DNA from: Dialister succinatiphilus YIT 11850
GTDB taxonomy: Bacteria; Bacillota; Negativicutes; Veillonellales; Dialisteraceae
Direction of reading: 5' to 3'
Length of the DNA: 64,000 nt
Assembly: GCF_000242435.1 (NCBI RefSeq)
Contig: NZ_JH591187.1
Location: 1,004,291 to 1,068,290 of the forward strand
In this document: positions 62,201 through 64,000 of the stretch, in pieces
How positions within the stretch are numbered: the first letter of the stretch is position 1
Layout of the letters: each line of letters starts with the position of its first letter
Notes under the pieces: model-generated
Told to the model about the DNA's origin: nothing
What the model saw: the letters and a program-made list of their open reading frames with translations, nothing else
The model's database searches: none
Made by a program: the position numbers and the translations under genes

Positions 62201-63263
62201 TTTACATCAGGAGGAAGAATGATGTCAATTTCAAAATGGGGGGCGGACATGCCGGAAGCGTGAAGGTTCAGAGGGTGGTGGCTGAAAAGGTTCTTAGGAT
62301 TGACCGGCCCGTTGGGCCGGAGGGTTCTCATGTTTGACAGCCGCTTCGCGGCTGAGGGTTGAGGTGGCGGCTGACGCCGCAGGATAAAAAGGGGCGCGCC
62401 TGTCGGCGCAGGTTGTGTAGAAGGGTTGTGTAGAAAGGGGCGGGGAGAAGGGTTCAGAAGATTCAGAGGGTGGTGGATTACCCTTCGGGCAATAATTATG
62501 AAGTCAGCGTTACGGAAATACCTTTTGTGTCACCAAGGGTACATGGCGAAGTGCAAAAGCCTTCTTCCTCTGGAAGACGACAGTCCTACAGAGGACTGTC
62601 GAGTCGGGCTAATATTCGAGTATAGCCTGCACACTAAGCGAGCACCTTAATGCCCGACGGTGTCGCCGTCAGGCGACGAATGGTAGCGGATTTTCGAAGA
62701 AAATCCGAGGCCCTGAAGGGGCCTAATGTGTCTCTTCCGTAAAATGCCGCCTTTCGGCGGCGCCTTTGCACAGCAAAGGCCTATCCTCAGCCCTATCGGG
62801 CAGCTCCTTCCAGTGAAAGGAGCCTTACGTTACGGGATTTCCTTTCTGATACATAAATCGTGCTAAACATTCTGCTGAATTGGCCACCTCCGGTGGCCAC
62901 CCCTTATCCGGCTGCGCCGGACTCCCTCCACGGGAAAGCGTCTCACGTGATTTTCGGGTCGCTATCGCTCCCCTACAAATCACGTTCGCTTGCCACCCTA
63001 TTCAGGGGAGAGAATAGACCTCTCTACGCTTTCCTGTAGAGTTATGTGGCACACTGTTGAGCGTCCATAGTGCCCCCTGAACAGGGAAAAGGTGGTGGCG
63101 CAGCCACCAAAGGGGGTGCCGCTTTTCCATCGCCCGCCAGGGCGGTTTTATGGTTTTATCATAATGGCGCCCTTATGTCCCAAAGGGCGCCCACCAAGGC
63201 CGATAGCTGATAGCTGACAGCCAATAGCCGGTACTAGTTCACCAGCCCACTAGCCACCAGCCA
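62201..63263. other. Hairpin-rich non-coding island
   Basis: No gene is supported. At least 15 perfect stem-loops with 3-8-nt loops lie between 62304 and 63191. Examples are 62304-62320, 62339-62353, 62579-62600 (9 bp), 62687-62707 (9 bp), 62746-62761, 62762-62780, 62881-62899 (8 bp), 62907-62921, 63094-63108 and 63166-63191 (9 bp). Longer nested folds occur at 62936-62991 (AAGCG and ACGTGATTT stems) and 62991-63051 (TGCCAC closing two inner stems). The last 60 bp are GATAGCTGATAGCTGACAGCC-like low-complexity sequence. It could be a large structured RNA or a pile-up of palindromic repeats. Confidence 0.6.
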
Positions 63264-63431
63264 CTAGGGAAGTGCTGATTAAATCGTTATCTGATTTTAT
63301 TCTTGAATTTTTATGCAATGCAAGGAATGGAGGCGACGCGAATAGCGAGCTATTTAAGGAGCTCCATGACGAAGCAGTGCATAAAAATTCTTATAAAAGC
63401 AGACTCTGCGAATTAATCAGTGCTTCCCTAG
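63264..63431. repeat. MITE-like element with CTAGGGAAG termini
   Basis: A 168-bp imperfect palindrome from CTAGGGAAGTGCTGATT to AATCAGTGCTTCCCTAG. The arms include AATTTTTATGCA on both sides. It is non-coding. Read in reverse it aligns with 42008-42155. Flanking CTAG may be part of the ends or a target duplication. Confidence 0.75.
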
Positions 63432-63491
63432 ATCTGCGCCGTCAGGCGCTCCTCGATCCCGGCCCCGACCCCAGCCGCTCTGCGGCTGCCT

Positions 63492-64000
63492 TCACTCCTT
63501 TGCCTGATGCACCACGATCTGGGGGAAGGGAATGTCGATCCCGTTTTGGTCAAAGGCTTCTTTCACCCTGATATACAGCTCATTCTGGGCGTCAAAATAC
63601 TTCTGCCGGTCCACCTGGGCCCTTACGTAAATGCGGATGGATGATTCGGCCAGGGCGCTGACATAGACAGGAAGGTTTTCTTTGTTCAGCACATAGTCAT
63701 CTTCCGTAAATATCTGTTTCAGCAGTGCAATGCACTTGGGCAGGTTGGTGCCATAGCCTACATCAAAGGTAAATTCCAGATTTCTTGTTTCAAAGGCAGA
63801 ATAGTTTTTAATGACGCTGTTGATAAGAGATGAATTAGGAATCACAATCATCTGGTTTCCCAAGGTGGAAATCAGGGTATACATAATGCGGATATCCGTA
63901 ACTGTTCCCTGATTGGAGCCGACCTGGATATAGTCGCCTACCCGGAAAGGGCGGAAAATGAGGATGAAAATACCGGATGCCACATTGCCGATATTGTCCT
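63492..64000 (-). CDS. MscS-family mechanosensitive channel, partial (N-terminus beyond the window)
   Basis: About 169 C-terminal residues are visible; the frame stays open to the right edge (DNIGNVASGIFILIFRPF), so any start inside the window is artificial. The pore-helix end, the beta domain (RPFRVGDYIQVGSNQGTV, IPNSSLINSVIKNYS) and the C-terminal alpha/beta domain match MscS. Such channels release solutes under osmotic downshock. The stop is at 63492. Confidence 0.88.
   Translation of the reverse strand, partial: DNIGNVASGIFILIFRPFRVGDYIQVGSNQGTVTDIRIMYTLISTLGNQMIVIPNSSLINSVIKNYSAFETRNLEFTFDVGYGTNLPKCIALLKQIFTEDDYVLNKENLPVYVSALAESSIRIYVRAQVDRQKYFDAQNELYIRVKEAFDQNGIDIPFPQIVVHQAKE

Noticed and set aside
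62426-63571. Short plus-strand frames in the hairpin island
   Set aside because: They are made of palindromic sequence, lack ribosome sites and end within the MITE or MscS gene.

Overview
The window looks like the chromosome of a low-to-mid GC Firmicute, probably a member of the Negativicutes (Veillonellaceae, Dialister-like). This rests on the glmU-prs-pth order, the tilS-hpt-ftsH neighbourhood, a T-box-controlled two-subunit glycyl-tRNA synthetase, a BirA-controlled bioY operon and strong AGGAGG ribosome sites. The genus is inference from gene content, not from a marker gene. Almost all genes lie on the minus strand. No rRNA, tRNA or CRISPR was found.

Layout. 0.2-16.4 kb: tmk, pth, prs, glmU, an SGNH-fused acyltransferase, an lspA-rluD-P1 peptidase operon, a G5/3D cell-wall protein, and ppk with two divergent Ppx/GppA genes. 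16.4-17.1 kb: superoxide dismutase with a near-consensus promoter. 17.18-24.59 kb: an integrated mobilizable element with a large serine recombinase, a TnpW-like protein, a MobV relaxase, a short RepA_N protein, a Cys-rich protein, an XRE regulator, and AT-rich cargo holding a P-loop kinase and an ANT(6) streptomycin adenylyltransferase. Its ends can be read: removing it restores a near-perfect 48-bp palindrome. 24.6-46 kb: glyQS, an HD phosphohydrolase, a TVP38 protein, a WG-repeat protein, smc, ftsH, hpt, tilS, a third Ppx/GppA, an S1 protein, two nitroreductases, two proteins of unknown function and a universal stress protein. 46-54.5 kb: amino-acid ABC permease and binding protein (no ATPase), HAD phosphatase, EamA transporter, 2-hydroxyacid dehydrogenase, a pseudouridine synthase and the NiaR repressor. 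54.6-60.3 kb: bioY, MaoC-like protein, thiolase and acyl-CoA ligase behind a BirA box, then a YgiB/YgiC-like lipoprotein and ATP-grasp pair. 60.4-64 kb: a flavin disulfide oxidoreductase, about 1.2 kb of hairpin-rich non-coding DNA, and a partial MscS channel gene.

The most unusual signals are non-coding. A family of repeats (GTTTCC, about 35 bp, GGAAAC; 58-59 bp period in arrays) sits at four intergenic sites, always between the terminator or end of one gene and the start of the next. The empty site of the mobile element has the same spacing and centre, so the element appears to have integrated into a fifth member. Two MITE-like pairs (42.0/63.3 kb and 52.2/60.4 kb) and a run of about 15 perfect hairpins (62.3-63.2 kb) add to this.
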